A program made the translations under genes and the position numbers. This document shows, one piece after another, positions 1 through 9,075 of a stretch of 64,000 nt of DNA (position 1 is its first letter; each line of letters begins with the position of its first letter). Under the pieces are notes generated by a model. It ran no database searches. It worked only from the letters and a program-made list of their open reading frames with translations, and was not told where the DNA came from. The stretch is taken from positions 45,974-109,973 of the forward strand of contig NZ_LAQU01000017.1 in NCBI RefSeq assembly GCF_000970345.1, in the 5' to 3' direction. This DNA comes from Robbsia andropogonis (GTDB lineage Bacteria > Pseudomonadota > Gammaproteobacteria > Burkholderiales > Burkholderiaceae).

Positions 1-160
1 CGATAGCCCACCTGCCGTCCGTTCCCGAACGCATTTTTCCCGGTTCAGGGTGGTATTTTGGCAGCGCTCAGCGCGCGATTTTCTCCGTATGCGCTCCGTT
101 TCGCATTCGCCTCGTCCCACCGTATCACCGCCTGCGTCGCTGAACGCGGTACCGGCGCGC

Positions 161-1054
161 ATGTCGTTCGGCGAGACGGTCTCAAATGCGATGGCAACGG
201 CGGGCACGACGGGGGGCGCGGCATTTCGGCTTGCCGCATCGAGTACGGCGCTGGCGTGCCTGCTGATCTTGGGTGCCTGCGGCACGACGCCGCGTGACCA
301 AGGTAACACGTCCGCCGATGCGAGCGGCGTGCGCACCAAACTGAATGGCTGGGGACCGAAAACGCCGCCGCCAGGATTGCCGAAGTTCGTCGACCACAGC
401 GTTGGGCAAGAAGAGATTTCGATGCAGGCGATGGGGCTTGTGGGCATTCCGTATCGCTGGGGCGGCAATACGCCGGCGTCTGGTTTCGATTGCAGCGGAT
501 TAGTCCGCTACGTGGTCGATAACGCGGCTGATGTACAACTGCCTCGCACTACGTCACAGATGCGCTACGCCGGCACGAGCGTCGAGCCCGATGAGATCGC
601 ACCGGGAGACTTGGTGTTTTTCAACACCGATGGACGGCCGTACTCTCATGTGGGCGTCTATGTCGGAAACTACCGGTTCGTGAACGCCCCGTCGACCGGC
701 GGCACCGTACGTATCGACTACATTTCCAATCCGTATTGGGCGCGCCACTTCGACGGCATCCGTCGTATCGCGGGTCGCCGCGCGACGGCGCCCGTGCCGC
801 TGGACCCGCGTGCACCATTGACGCCGCAGGATGGGCAGCCGATGGTTGCACCGGAAAACGCCTACGCACAGGCGGGTATGCCAGCAGGCAATACGACAAA
901 TCTGTCCACCGCGCCAGCCGCGCCGATCAATACGCCACCACGATCATCACAAGGTGTGGGCGATGATCCTATCGGTGCCGTGATTGCACATGCGGATCGG
1001 CAAGGCACGGCGAGCGACGATCCGATCGCCCGCATCGCCGCACAAGCGCGCTGA
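161..1054 (+). CDS. NlpC/P60 (C40) family peptidase, lipoprotein
   Basis: A cell-wall endopeptidase-like protein expected to cut peptide stems of peptidoglycan from the periplasmic face of a membrane. The N-terminus has a hydrophobic stretch ending in a lipobox (LILGAC), so it is probably a lipoprotein. The NlpC/P60 core follows: YRWGGNTP, then DCSG with the catalytic Cys codon at 491-493, then SHVGVY with the catalytic His at 647-649. The third polar residue, usually His, is Asn here (FVNAPS, codon 683-685). A Pro/Ala-rich tail of about 80 residues follows the domain. The start is uncertain: the frame is open from 50 (GTG), with ATGs at 89, 161 and 191; I chose 161 because it gives a signal peptide of plausible length. 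It is convergent with pit, with only 6 bases between the stops. Confidence 0.85.
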   Translation: MSFGETVSNAMATAGTTGGAAFRLAASSTALACLLILGACGTTPRDQGNTSADASGVRTKLNGWGPKTPPPGLPKFVDHSVGQEEISMQAMGLVGIPYRWGGNTPASGFDCSGLVRYVVDNAADVQLPRTTSQMRYAGTSVEPDEIAPGDLVFFNTDGRPYSHVGVYVGNYRFVNAPSTGGTVRIDYISNPYWARHFDGIRRIAGRRATAPVPLDPRAPLTPQDGQPMVAPENAYAQAGMPAGNTTNLSTAPAAPINTPPRSSQGVGDDPIGAVIAHADRQGTASDDPIARIAAQAR

Positions 1055-1060
1055 TACGGC

Positions 1061-2073
1061 TTAGAACAACCAGCGACCGCACCACCAACCTGCAGCCGCG
1101 AGCACTGCCGACGCCGGAATCGTCAGTATCCAGGCCCAGACGATGCGTCCCGCCACGCCCCATCGCACTGCCGATAGCTTTTGCGTCGCGCCCACCCCGA
1201 CGATGGCACCCGTGATCGTATGCGTGGTCGACACCGGAATGCCCAGCCAGGATGCGGTGAACAACGTAACCGCCCCCCCGACTCGGCACAGAAGCCGCCA
1301 ACAGGTTTCAACTTCGTGATTTTCTGGCCCATGGTGCGAACCACGCGCCATCCACCGAACAAGGTCCCAAGTCCAATCGCGAAATAACACGCGGCGATCA
1401 CCCACGCCGGCGGTGCCTCTGCCTGCGCGGTCACGTAACCACTTGCGATGAGCAACATCCAGATCACGCCAATGGTCTTCTGCGCATCATTGCCGCCATG
1501 GCCAAGCGAATACAACCCGGCGGACAGCAACTGCAACCGCCGGAAATGGCGATCAACACGGGACGGCGGCGTACGAAAAAACAGCCACGAGACCGCCACC
1601 ATGAACGCCGACCCCAATACGAAGCCGAGCAACGGCGAGATAAAAATAAAGGCGACGGTTTTCATCAGGCCATCGTAATTCAAGGCCGCAAAGCCCCCCG
1701 TCTTCGCCACCGCCGCGCCGACCAGTCCGCCGATCAAGGCATGGGATGAACTCGATGGAATACCGAACACCCACGTAATGATGTTCCACCCGATCGCCCC
1801 CAGTAGCGCGCCGAAAATCACATACTGGTCGATGATCTCCGGATCGATCGTGCCTCGCCCCACCGTTGCCGCGACTTTCAGGTGGAAGATGAAATACGCG
1901 AGGACATTGGCGAATGCCGCGAACGCCACCGCTTGCTGCGGCTTGAGCACGCCCGTGGACACCACGGTGGCAATCGAGTTTGCCGCATCGTGGAAGCCGT
2001 TCAAGAAGTCGAACACCAATGCGACCGCGACCAACACGACGATCGCCCATAAAGCCATATGTATCGAAGCCAT
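1061..2073 (-). pseudogene. pit: Inorganic phosphate transporter, PiT family (frameshifted in a G7/C7 run)
   Basis: Low-affinity phosphate (metal-phosphate) symporter of the inner membrane. The first frame from ATG 2073 carries the N-terminal PiT repeat (DFLNGFHDAANSIATVV) and HGGNDAQKTIG, and runs to KPVGGFCAESGG. There it loses the family sequence. The next frame then continues with GIPVSTTHTITGAIVGVG and the closing membrane segments, ending at 1061. The break falls in the run of seven C on the plus strand at 1273-1279. One more base there restores a 337-residue protein of normal length. It lies just downstream of the DUF47 gene (10 bases), the usual Pit partner. Whether this is a real mutation, a phase-variable tract or a sequencing error cannot be told from here. 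Confidence 0.85.
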
Positions 2074-2083
2074 CAGCTATCCG

Positions 2084-2710
2084 TTAAGCATTCTCGAGCA
2101 CGATGCCTTCGATGATGTTCGCCACATCCTCGCATTTGTCGGTGACCTCTTCGAGCAACTCGTAGATGGCCTTTAGCTTGATCAGATTCTTGACGTCCGA
2201 CTCCTCGCGGAACAGACGCGAAATGGCGGCGCGCAAGATCTTGTCGGCATCGGATTCGAGCCGGTCAATGACTTCGCAGCCTTTTAGAATGGCAGCCGGA
2301 TCGCGCAGATCATGGAGCCGTTGAACGACGTTTTCCACTTCCTTGCAGCACTTCACGCAAATCTCGGCCAGTTCGCCGGCATCGGACGGGACGCTTGTCA
2401 CGTCGTACAACGATACGGCCGTTGCCACGTCCTCGATCAAATCGATGATGTCGTCCATCGTCGTGATCAGTTTGTGGATCTCGTCACGGTCCAGCGGCGT
2501 GATGAAGGTCTTGTGCAGGAGGTCCGTGGTATCACGCGTCAGTTTGTCCGCCTGCTTTTCGAACCCCTGCACCTGGCGCTTATAGACTTCCACGTCGTCG
2601 ATGTGATCAATCAACAACTTCAATTGAAGACTGGCTTCCACAATGCAGCGCGCATGTGCGTTGAAGATTTCGAAAAACTTGCCTTCGGTAGGCATGAACC
2701 GACCAAACAT
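2084..2710 (-). CDS. DUF47 family protein (PhoU-like Pit accessory protein)
   Basis: A 208-residue all-helical protein of the DUF47/PhoU-like family, which is nearly always encoded next to a Pit phosphate transporter and is thought to modulate it in the cytoplasm. The sequence shows the typical start (FGRFMPTEGKFFEIFNAHA) and the acidic helical repeats such as DRDEIHKLITTMDDIIDLIED and LIKLKAIYELLEEVTDKCED. The ATG is at 2710. The gene is first in a two-gene unit with pit, so translation of both is probably coupled to one promoter in 2711-2871. Function is inferred from family and neighbour. Confidence 0.88.
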   Translation of the reverse strand: MFGRFMPTEGKFFEIFNAHARCIVEASLQLKLLIDHIDDVEVYKRQVQGFEKQADKLTRDTTDLLHKTFITPLDRDEIHKLITTMDDIIDLIEDVATAVSLYDVTSVPSDAGELAEICVKCCKEVENVVQRLHDLRDPAAILKGCEVIDRLESDADKILRAAISRLFREESDVKNLIKLKAIYELLEEVTDKCEDVANIIEGIVLENA

Positions 2711-2871
2711 AGGGGTACCCCGAGACGACCCGGCAGACGCCGGGCTTCACTGTCACAAAAATGTCGTATTGTAACCGCGTCGGCACATTGTTGCGCCTGG
2801 GATTCGGGCGCGGCTTCGGGGTGTAGTGCGGCATCGCGCCGCATGGCGACGCCTGAAGATGCCACCGTGTC

Positions 2872-4260
2872 TTATTCCGCGGCGTAAAAGCCGCTTCCAC
2901 CGGCGAAATTATCGAACTTCGTATATTGACCAAGGAACGTCAATCGCACCGTCCCGATCGGGCCGTTACGCTGTTTGCCGATGATCAGCTCGGCCGTTCC
3001 CTTGTCCGGCGTATCCGGGTTATAGACCTCATCGCGATAGATAAACAAGATCACATCGGCATCCTGCTCGATGGCGCCCGATTCCCGCAGGTCGGACATT
3101 ACCGGACGCTTGTTTGGCCGTTGTTCCAAGCTTCGGTTCAACTGCGACAGCGCGATCACCGGCACATTCAGTTCCTTCGCGAGGCTCTTGAGGGATCGCG
3201 ATATTTCAGAAATTTCAGTCGCCCGGTTCTCCCCGGTACTCGAACCGGACATCAGTTGGAGGTAATCGATGACGATCAGACCGAGTTGGCCGCACTGGCG
3301 CGACAAGCGCCGCGCGCGGGCACGTAACTCCATCGGATTCAAGCCGCCCTGTTCGTCGATGAAAATCTGGGCCTCACCCATCTTCTGCACGGCGTGCGTC
3401 AGCTTCGGCCAGTCATCATCGGTCAGCTTGCCCGTCCGCAGTCGGTGCGCATCAAGACGTCCGGTCGAGCCCAACATCCGCATTGCCAGTTGGGTACCCG
3501 GCATTTCCATCGAAAACACCGCGATCGGCAGACCGTATTCGATTGCAACGTATTCGCCGATATTCATTGCCAACGACGTCTTGCCCATTGACGGACGACC
3601 GGCGATGATGATCAATTCGCCGCCATGCATCCCGGAGGTCATGCGATCAAGATCGACGAATCCCGTTGGCGTCCCGGTCACATCGCTGCTGTTGTCCTGG
3701 TGATACAGCGTGTCGATACGCTCCACGACCTGCGACAACAGCGGCTTGATCTCCAGGAAACCCTGCTGCGACCGTGCCCCCTCCTCCGCAATTGCGAAGA
3801 TCTTGGATTCGGCTTCGTCCAGCAGTTGCCGCACTTCACGGCCCTGTGGATTGAAGGCGCCACCGGAGATATCGTCAGCAATGGTAACAAGTTTGCGTAA
3901 CACGCCGCGATCGCGGACGATCTCGGCATAGCGGCGGATATTTGCCGCGCTCGGCGTGTTTTGCGCGAGCGAATTCAAATACGTCAAGCCGCCGACGTCA
4001 TCGGCCTTGCCCGCCAGGGTCAGCGACTCGAACACCGTGATCACGTCAGCCGGTCTGGCCGTCGAGATCAGCCGACCGATATGCTGGAAGATCATTCGGT
4101 GGTCGTAGCGGTAGAAGTCCCCTTCCGCGACGAAATCCGCGATACGGTCCCATGCGGCGTTGTCGAGCAATAGGCCACCCAGCACCGATTGTTCCGCCTC
4201 GATGGAATGAGGCGGAACTTTCAGCGACTCAAGCTGCGGATCTTTATTCGAAGCGTTCAT
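2872..4260 (-). CDS. dnaB: Replicative DNA helicase DnaB
   Basis: Hexameric 5'-3' helicase that unwinds DNA at the replication fork and interacts with primase. The protein has the N-terminal helical domain (SIEAEQSVLGGLLLDN), the linker, and the RecA-like C-terminal domain with Walker A GRPSMGKTS, the Walker B region LIVIDYLQLM, and SQLNRSLEQR. At 462 residues it has the family's usual length. I chose ATG 4260 (MNASNKDPQ) rather than the upstream TTG at 4269. It follows the rpsF-priB-rpsR-rplI operon with a strong hairpin terminator between, so it probably has its own promoter as well. This order is common in betaproteobacteria. Confidence 0.97.
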   Translation of the reverse strand: MNASNKDPQLESLKVPPHSIEAEQSVLGGLLLDNAAWDRIADFVAEGDFYRYDHRMIFQHIGRLISTARPADVITVFESLTLAGKADDVGGLTYLNSLAQNTPSAANIRRYAEIVRDRGVLRKLVTIADDISGGAFNPQGREVRQLLDEAESKIFAIAEEGARSQQGFLEIKPLLSQVVERIDTLYHQDNSSDVTGTPTGFVDLDRMTSGMHGGELIIIAGRPSMGKTSLAMNIGEYVAIEYGLPIAVFSMEMPGTQLAMRMLGSTGRLDAHRLRTGKLTDDDWPKLTHAVQKMGEAQIFIDEQGGLNPMELRARARRLSRQCGQLGLIVIDYLQLMSGSSTGENRATEISEISRSLKSLAKELNVPVIALSQLNRSLEQRPNKRPVMSDLRESGAIEQDADVILFIYRDEVYNPDTPDKGTAELIIGKQRNGPIGTVRLTFLGQYTKFDNFAGGSGFYAAE

Positions 4261-4316
4261 GGGAACCAATTATAAAGGGGCACTCCGCCCCAGGGCGACA
4301 TCCCCCGCAAACAAAA

Positions 4317-4348
4317 AAGGCAAAGGCCGGAGATCCGGCCTTTGCCTT
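4317..4348 (-). terminator. Intrinsic terminator of the rpsF-priB-rpsR-rplI operon
   Basis: Two perfectly complementary 14-base arms (4317-4330 and 4335-4348) flank a 4-base loop. On the minus strand the stem is followed by a run of six T. It sits 88 bases downstream of the rplI stop and before dnaB. Confidence 0.85.
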
Positions 4349-4435
4349 CGTAGACTGCGCCACGACGCCGCGTCACGCACCCAGCGATTTTTGCAACTGC
4401 ATTGCAACTCGACAGGTCAGCACGCGGGCGGTCGG

Positions 4436-4888
4436 TCAGACCGTTTCGCCAACCACGGTCACGGTGATATCGACAACAACATCCGTGTGCAGGAGCACCT
4501 GCGCCGGGTGTTCGCCGATCGTCTTCATGATGCCTTCCGGCAGACGCACTTGTTGCTTGGATACGTCGATGCCCAGCTTGTTCAGCTCAGCCGACACGTC
4601 GTGATTCGTCACCGAACCAAACAGACGACCGTCAACACCCGCCTTTTGCGACAGGGTCACCTTTAGCGACGTCAGCTTTTCAGCAGCGGCTTGTGCGGCA
4701 GCCAACTTCTCGGTCGCCAGCTTTTCCAGCTCGGCGCGACGTGCTTCGAATTCCTTCACGGCCGATGCCGTGGCCCGACGCGCGATCTTGCGCGGCAGCA
4801 GGAAGTTACGGGCATAGCCGTCCTTCACACGCACGATGTCACCCAGGTTGCCCAGGTTCTGGGTCTTTTCCAGCAAAATAACTTCCAT
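4436..4888 (-). CDS. rplI: 50S ribosomal protein L9
   Basis: Large-subunit protein L9, which binds 23S rRNA near L1. The N-terminal RNA-binding domain shows [31 protein letters not shown], followed by the long connecting helix and the C-terminal domain ([15 protein letters not shown]). The ATG at 4888 (150 residues) is preferred over a TTG two codons upstream, because AAGGAG lies about 8 bases before it. It is the last gene of the rpsF operon and is followed by the hairpin terminator at 4317-4348. Confidence 0.97.
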   Translation of the reverse strand: MEVILLEKTQNLGNLGDIVRVKDGYARNFLLPRKIARRATASAVKEFEARRAELEKLATEKLAAAQAAAEKLTSLKVTLSQKAGVDGRLFGSVTNHDVSAELNKLGIDVSKQQVRLPEGIMKTIGEHPAQVLLHTDVVVDITVTVVGETV

Positions 4889-4914
4889 TTCCAATGCTCC
4901 TTATGCGCGAAGGC

Positions 4915-5190
4915 TTAACCGTGGTGCTGGTCGGAGTACGGCAGCAGCGACAAATACCGTGCGCGCTTGATTGCCGTACCCAGCTGACGCTGGTAGCGGG
5001 CCTTCGTACCCGTCAAACGGGCCGGCGTGATCTTGCCGTTTTCGCTGATGAAATCCTTCAGCGTGTCGATGTCCTTGTAATCGATGGACTCGACGCCCGC
5101 CGCGGTGAAACGGCAGAACTTCTTGCGCTTGAACAGCGGGTTTTGTTGCGGGCGACGCTTTTCGAACTTCTTTCCGGTGGGACGCGGCAT
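4915..5190 (-). CDS. rpsR: 30S ribosomal protein S18
   Basis: Small-subunit protein S18, which forms a complex with S6 on the 30S platform. The 91-residue protein has the family core [17 protein letters not shown] and [31 protein letters not shown]. It lies between priB and rplI in the conserved rpsF-priB-rpsR-rplI order. Confidence 0.97.
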   Translation of the reverse strand: MPRPTGKKFEKRRPQQNPLFKRKKFCRFTAAGVESIDYKDIDTLKDFISENGKITPARLTGTKARYQRQLGTAIKRARYLSLLPYSDQHHG

Positions 5191-5216
5191 GATGGTGTCC
5201 TTATCCTAATATCTTG

Positions 5217-5510
5217 CTAAACGATGTCTTGCAAATCGGTGATATGAAAAATCAGCGTCCGGGACTGTTGTTTCAGCGGGGCGAGAAACCCGGCGAACCG
5301 CATGCTCCGATCGAGTGCCAGCCGCTGTAGCGCATCGGTCAGACCGCCGGCAACCCGTGCCGGCACGACCACTTCGACGCGCCGGCTAAAACCGGCTTCC
5401 TCAACCTCCGACACACAGTGCAGCTTCAGGTCCAGGACGGGCACCCCGGCCGGGGTATAGCGCAACGTGCCGCGCTCAAGCACCGTCCCATCCAGCTGCA
5501 GCCTGTTCAT
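5217..5510 (-). CDS. priB: Primosomal replication protein N (PriB)
   Basis: Single-stranded-DNA-binding OB-fold protein of the PriA-PriB-DnaT replication restart primosome. The 97-residue sequence begins MNRLQLDGTVLERGTLRYTP and contains the conserved GVPVLDLKL and FAGFLAPLKQQSRTLIFHIT stretches. It sits between rpsF and rpsR, its usual place in proteobacteria, so it is co-expressed with ribosomal proteins. Confidence 0.93.
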   Translation of the reverse strand: MNRLQLDGTVLERGTLRYTPAGVPVLDLKLHCVSEVEEAGFSRRVEVVVPARVAGGLTDALQRLALDRSMRFAGFLAPLKQQSRTLIFHITDLQDIV

Positions 5511-5551
5511 TGCCAGGTCCGCCCTACATTCGACTTCCCGGACAGCCGCAC

Positions 5552-5941
5552 TCAGGCCGGAGCCTGAGCCGCGTCAGCAGGGCGTGCTGCCGCAGCCGAC
5601 TTCCGCGCTTCTTCACGCTGCACTTCCTTCATCATCGGCGACGGGGCGGTCTCCGCCTTCTTCGTCTTGACGATCAGGTGACGCAGCACCGCATCGTTGA
5701 ACTTGAATGCGTGTTCCAGCTCTTCCAGCGTTTCCTGGCTGCATTCGATGTTCATGCAGACATAGTGGGCCTTCGCCAGCTTCTCGATCAGGTATGCCAG
5801 TTGACGGCGACCCCAATCTTCCACGCGGTGAATGCTGCCGCCTTGGGCGGTAATCGTGGACTTGTACCGTTCGATCATCGCGGGCACCTGCTCACTCTGA
5901 TCCGGGTGTACGATAAATACGATTTCGTAGTGACGCGACAT
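5552..5941 (-). CDS. rpsF: 30S ribosomal protein S6
   Basis: Small-subunit protein S6, partner of S18. The start is ATG 5941 ([18 protein letters not shown]), preceded by AGGAG at good spacing; the frame stays open further upstream but without family sequence. Typical motifs are [22 protein letters not shown] and the C-terminal Ala-rich tail ending [13 protein letters not shown] residues, here 129 residues in total. It is the first gene of the rpsF-priB-rpsR-rplI operon. Confidence 0.97.
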   Translation of the reverse strand: MSRHYEIVFIVHPDQSEQVPAMIERYKSTITAQGGSIHRVEDWGRRQLAYLIEKLAKAHYVCMNIECSQETLEELEHAFKFNDAVLRHLIVKTKKAETAPSPMMKEVQREEARKSAAAARPADAAQAPA

Positions 5942-6401
5942 ACGCGCTCCTTCTGGGTTAACAGCCACCCGACAGAAGCGATGCATGGCGCGGACAGAGC
6001 ACGGCCGCAGGAAGTACACCCTCCCGCACCCTAGCCCTACGAAAACATGCTCGCCTCGACGGTGTGGCAAGGGAGAACTCGCGATTATAGCGCGAATCCA
6101 TCCGTGCCGGCAAGCCTGCGGCGCGCCGGATGGGCCGACCAACCCTTAATGATGAGGCCCGAGCCCTCTTGTAATGTGCAAAGACGTCGCCATATCCTTG
6201 CCAAGCAAGGCAATCCTCGGCACGCCGACGCCGGACACACTCGCCGAATTAGTGTATCTTGACATCCTAGTTCGCTCGTACCAAGGCAGGCCTGCGGGGC
6301 GGGGACGTGGCTCTTTGAAGCCCTTCCGTGGTCTGAACGGCCGCAACCGGGCAAGCCTGCGCCCCTGGGACGAGCGCGAACGCAACAAGGTTATTTCATC
6401 C
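5942..6401. other. Divergent intergenic region between rpsF and trxA
   Basis: About 460 bases without a supported gene. It contains the candidate rpsF promoter on the minus strand. On the plus strand a TTGACA occurs at 6259-6264 but no convincing -10 follows at normal spacing, so the trxA promoter is not assigned. The open frame that runs from 6174 into trxA has no family sequence before 6402. Confidence 0.5.
6084..6113 (-). promoter_or_regulatory. Candidate sigma-70 promoter of the rpsF operon
   Basis: On the minus strand, TTGCCG (6108-6113) and a perfect TATAAT (6084-6089) are separated by 18 bases. This lies about 140 bases before the rpsF ATG and leaves a leader long enough for the S6:S18 autoregulatory structure known from this operon family; I did not resolve that structure. 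Confidence 0.55.
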
Positions 6402-6728
6402 ATGAGCGAACACATCAAACATATCAGCGACGCCTCGTTCGAAGGCGACGTGATCAAAGCGGACAAGCCGGTTTTGCTGGATTTCTGGGCGGAATGGTGC
6501 GGACCGTGCAAGATGATTGCGCCGATCCTTGACGAGGTCGCGCAACAATATGGCGAAAAGGTCCAGGTTGCCAAGCTGAACGTGGACGAGAACCAATCGA
6601 CCCCGGCGAAGTTCGGCGTACGCGGCATCCCAACGCTGATCCTGTTCAAGAACGGCTCGGTTGCGGCGCAAAAAGTAGGGGCGCTGTCGAAGTCCCAATT
6701 GACAGCTTTCCTAGACAGCCATCTATAA
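6402..6728 (+). CDS. trxA: Thioredoxin
   Basis: Cytoplasmic disulfide reductase of the thioredoxin system. The 108-residue protein has the active site [10 protein letters not shown], the cis-Pro loop [12 protein letters not shown] and the C-terminal helix. The start is ATG 6402 ([14 protein letters not shown]). It precedes rho in the same direction, the order typical of Burkholderiaceae. Confidence 0.97.
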   Translation: MSEHIKHISDASFEGDVIKADKPVLLDFWAEWCGPCKMIAPILDEVAQQYGEKVQVAKLNVDENQSTPAKFGVRGIPTLILFKNGSVAAQKVGALSKSQLTAFLDSHL

Positions 6729-7159
6729 ATAGCGCGCTCCCGCCGCGCTGGTCACTTCCGTTTGGCGGCGGCGCGCTCGTGTTGCATTTTCAACATCCGC
6801 TATTGCGCCTGCGCTGACATCTGTTACACTAGCGTGATGAATGCAAGCGCCCGTTGTACTCATGCGACGTTCATACCCGCATGACGTACGACAAAGCCCG
6901 CACAGGGAATGTGCCTGGATCAGCCAGCAACTGCCAGGCATCGCCCCGCGAATACGGCTTTAGCGCATGTTCTTTTCGCATTCTTGATCCTTCCGCAGCC
7001 CTCCATATCAGCGCATCGTAATGTGTGTCGGGCAGCGGTGGCACGACGGTGTTGTACGCCAGCGCCGGCAAAATTAAAACATCACGCTGTTTATTCTCCC
7101 GAGCGTCCGCTCACCTCTCACTTTATTCGTCGTCTTCCCTCCGTAGGCGGTCACCCTGT
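6729..7159 (+). other. Intergenic trxA-rho region, probable long rho leader
   Basis: About 430 bases with no supported gene. A GC-rich imperfect hairpin at about 6731-6778 follows trxA but lacks a T run. A possible promoter for rho is TTGCGC (6803-6808) and TACACT (6825-6830) with a 16-base spacer. If used, the rho mRNA leader would be over 300 bases, in line with the long autoregulatory rho leader known from E. coli. This is inference. Confidence 0.4.
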
Positions 7160-8449
7160 ATGCATCTATCCGAGCTCAAATCCAAGCACGTCTCTGAATT
7201 GATCGAGATGGCCGGCGGCCTTGATATCGAAAACGCGAATCGCCTGCGCAAGCAGGAACTGATGTTCGCGATCCTTAAAAAGAAAGCGAAAACCGGGGAG
7301 ACCATTTACGGCGACGGCACGCTGGAAGTGCTGCCGGACGGTTTCGGCTTTCTCCGTTCGCCTGAAACGTCTTATCTGGCCAGTACCGACGACATCTATA
7401 TCAGTCCGTCGCAGATCCGCCGCTTCAACCTGCACACCGGCGACACGATCGAAGGCGAAGTGCGCGTGCCGAAGGATGGCGAACGCTACTTTGCATTGGT
7501 CAAGGTGGACAAGGTCAACATGATGCCGCCTGAGGCCTCGAAACATAAAATCATGTTCGAGAACCTCACGCCGCTACATCCGAACCGGCCGCTGAAACTC
7601 GAGTCCGAAATCACTGACCAAAACGCGCGCGGCGCGCTGTCGAGCCGCACCGAAAATGCGACATGTCGCGTCATTGACATGATCGCGCCGATCGGTCGGG
7701 GTCAGCGGGGTCTCCTCGTTGCATCGCCAAAGTCGGGCAAGACGGTCATGCTCCAGCACATCGCGCACTCGATCGCGACGAACTATCCGGACGTGCAACT
7801 GTTCGTCTTGCTGATCGACGAACGGCCGGAAGAAGTCACTGAAATGCAGCGCTCGGTCAAGGGCGAAGTGATCGCCTCGACGTTCGATGAACCGGCATCG
7901 CGGCACGTTCAAGTGGCTGAAATGGTCATCGAGAAAGCGAAACGTCTGGTGGAGATGAAGCGCGACGTGGTCATCCTGCTGGACTCGATCACCCGCCTCG
8001 CCCGCGCCTACAATACCGTCGTGCCGGCTTCCGGCAAGGTGTTGACCGGCGGTGTCGATGCAAACGCGCTGCAACGTCCGAAGCGCTTCTTCGGCGCGGC
8101 ACGGAATATCGAGGAAGGCGGTTCACTGACCATCATCGGCACCGCGCTGATCGAAACCGGCAGCCGGATGGACGACGTGATCTTCGAAGAATTCAAGGGC
8201 ACCGGCAATATGGAAGTGCACCTGGAACGTCGTCTGGCCGAAAAGCGCATCTATCCGGCGATCAATCTGAACCGCTCGGGTACGCGTCGCGAGGACTTGC
8301 TGATCGATTCGGACGTGCTGCACAAGAAGTTGTGGCCGCTGCGCAAGGTGATGTCGGAAATGGACGATGTGGCGGCGATGGAGATGATCCTCGGCAAGAT
8401 CAAGGAAACGCGATCGAATGCCGAGTTCTTCGACATGATGCGTCGCTGA
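7160..8449 (+). CDS. rho: Transcription termination factor Rho
   Basis: Hexameric RNA-dependent ATPase/helicase that ends transcription. Start ATG 7160 ([18 protein letters not shown]). The N-terminal helical domain is followed by the cold-shock-like RNA-binding domain ([18 protein letters not shown]), then the RecA-type ATPase with Walker [25 protein letters not shown], and the Q/R-loop area [15 protein letters not shown]. The 429 residues fit the family. The frame stays open back to 7025 but without family sequence. Confidence 0.97.
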   Translation: MHLSELKSKHVSELIEMAGGLDIENANRLRKQELMFAILKKKAKTGETIYGDGTLEVLPDGFGFLRSPETSYLASTDDIYISPSQIRRFNLHTGDTIEGEVRVPKDGERYFALVKVDKVNMMPPEASKHKIMFENLTPLHPNRPLKLESEITDQNARGALSSRTENATCRVIDMIAPIGRGQRGLLVASPKSGKTVMLQHIAHSIATNYPDVQLFVLLIDERPEEVTEMQRSVKGEVIASTFDEPASRHVQVAEMVIEKAKRLVEMKRDVVILLDSITRLARAYNTVVPASGKVLTGGVDANALQRPKRFFGAARNIEEGGSLTIIGTALIETGSRMDDVIFEEFKGTGNMEVHLERRLAEKRIYPAINLNRSGTRREDLLIDSDVLHKKLWPLRKVMSEMDDVAAMEMILGKIKETRSNAEFFDMMRR

Positions 8450-8676
8450 CGCGTAGCGCCAGAAACAACGCTACGCGGCGTCGGCAATTTCTGGCATAAT
8501 CTGCAGCTTCGCTTTTATACCCAGGCAAGTGGCTCGCGGCAAGGTCCGAGCTGGTCTCACGGCAGCAGTTCGCCCAGCGCGGCGTCCGCTTGCCGGTACG
8601 AACACCGGCACCCGCACGATATCGTGGCGGTTTGCGACCCCGGCGAGCTGGCTACCGCCAGACCTAGGAAGTCACC

Positions 8677-8949
8677 ATGAAAAAAGACATTCACCCGAAT
8701 TACCGTGAAGTGGCGGTGCAAGATCTGTCCTCGGACGGCTTTATCTTCATTACCCGCTCGACGGTATCGACGCGCGAAAAGATCACGATCGAAGGCAAGG
8801 AATACCCGTTGCTGAAGGTCGAAACGTCATCGGAAACGCACCCCTTCTACACGGGTACGCAAAAGATTCTGGATACGGGCGGCCGTATCGAGAAGTTCAA
8901 GGCGAAGTTCGCCAAGTTCAACCGCCCAGGCGCCGCGAAGGCCGAGTAA
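8677..8949 (+). CDS. rpmE2: 50S ribosomal protein L31 type B
   Basis: Zinc-independent form of ribosomal protein L31. The sequence begins [20 protein letters not shown] and contains the type B signatures [13 protein letters not shown] and [11 protein letters not shown]. The Cys residues of the zinc-binding type are absent. Its position after rho is typical of Burkholderiaceae. It is preceded by a 227-base leader containing a GCATAAT-like -10 near 8500. Confidence 0.95.
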   Translation: MKKDIHPNYREVAVQDLSSDGFIFITRSTVSTREKITIEGKEYPLLKVETSSETHPFYTGTQKILDTGGRIEKFKAKFAKFNRPGAAKAE

Positions 8950-9003
8950 GCGGAATCCGTCAATGCCAATGTCCTACACATCGGCATTGTTCGCGACGAA
9001 AAA

Positions 9004-9027
9004 GGGGCAGCCGTGGCTGCCCTTTTT
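9004..9027 (+). terminator. Intrinsic terminator after rpmE2
   Basis: GGGCAGCC, a 2-base loop and GGCTGCCC, followed by six T. It lies 55 bases after the L31 stop. The longest open frame of the next gene begins inside this stem, which argues for the downstream ATG as the true start there. Confidence 0.85.
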
Positions 9028-9075
9028 TGTCTGTCCCTCCTCGACTCCACGTCTGCTGCCGTCTCCTGCCTTGCC

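Noticed and set aside
8450..8477. Inverted repeat CGCGTAGCG/CGCTACGCG right after rho as a terminator
   Set aside because: The stem is clear but no T run follows, so I did not list it as an intrinsic terminator.
9013..9075. GTG at 9013 as start of the glycosyltransferase
   Set aside because: It lies inside the rpmE2 terminator stem, so the ATG at 9076 is more likely.
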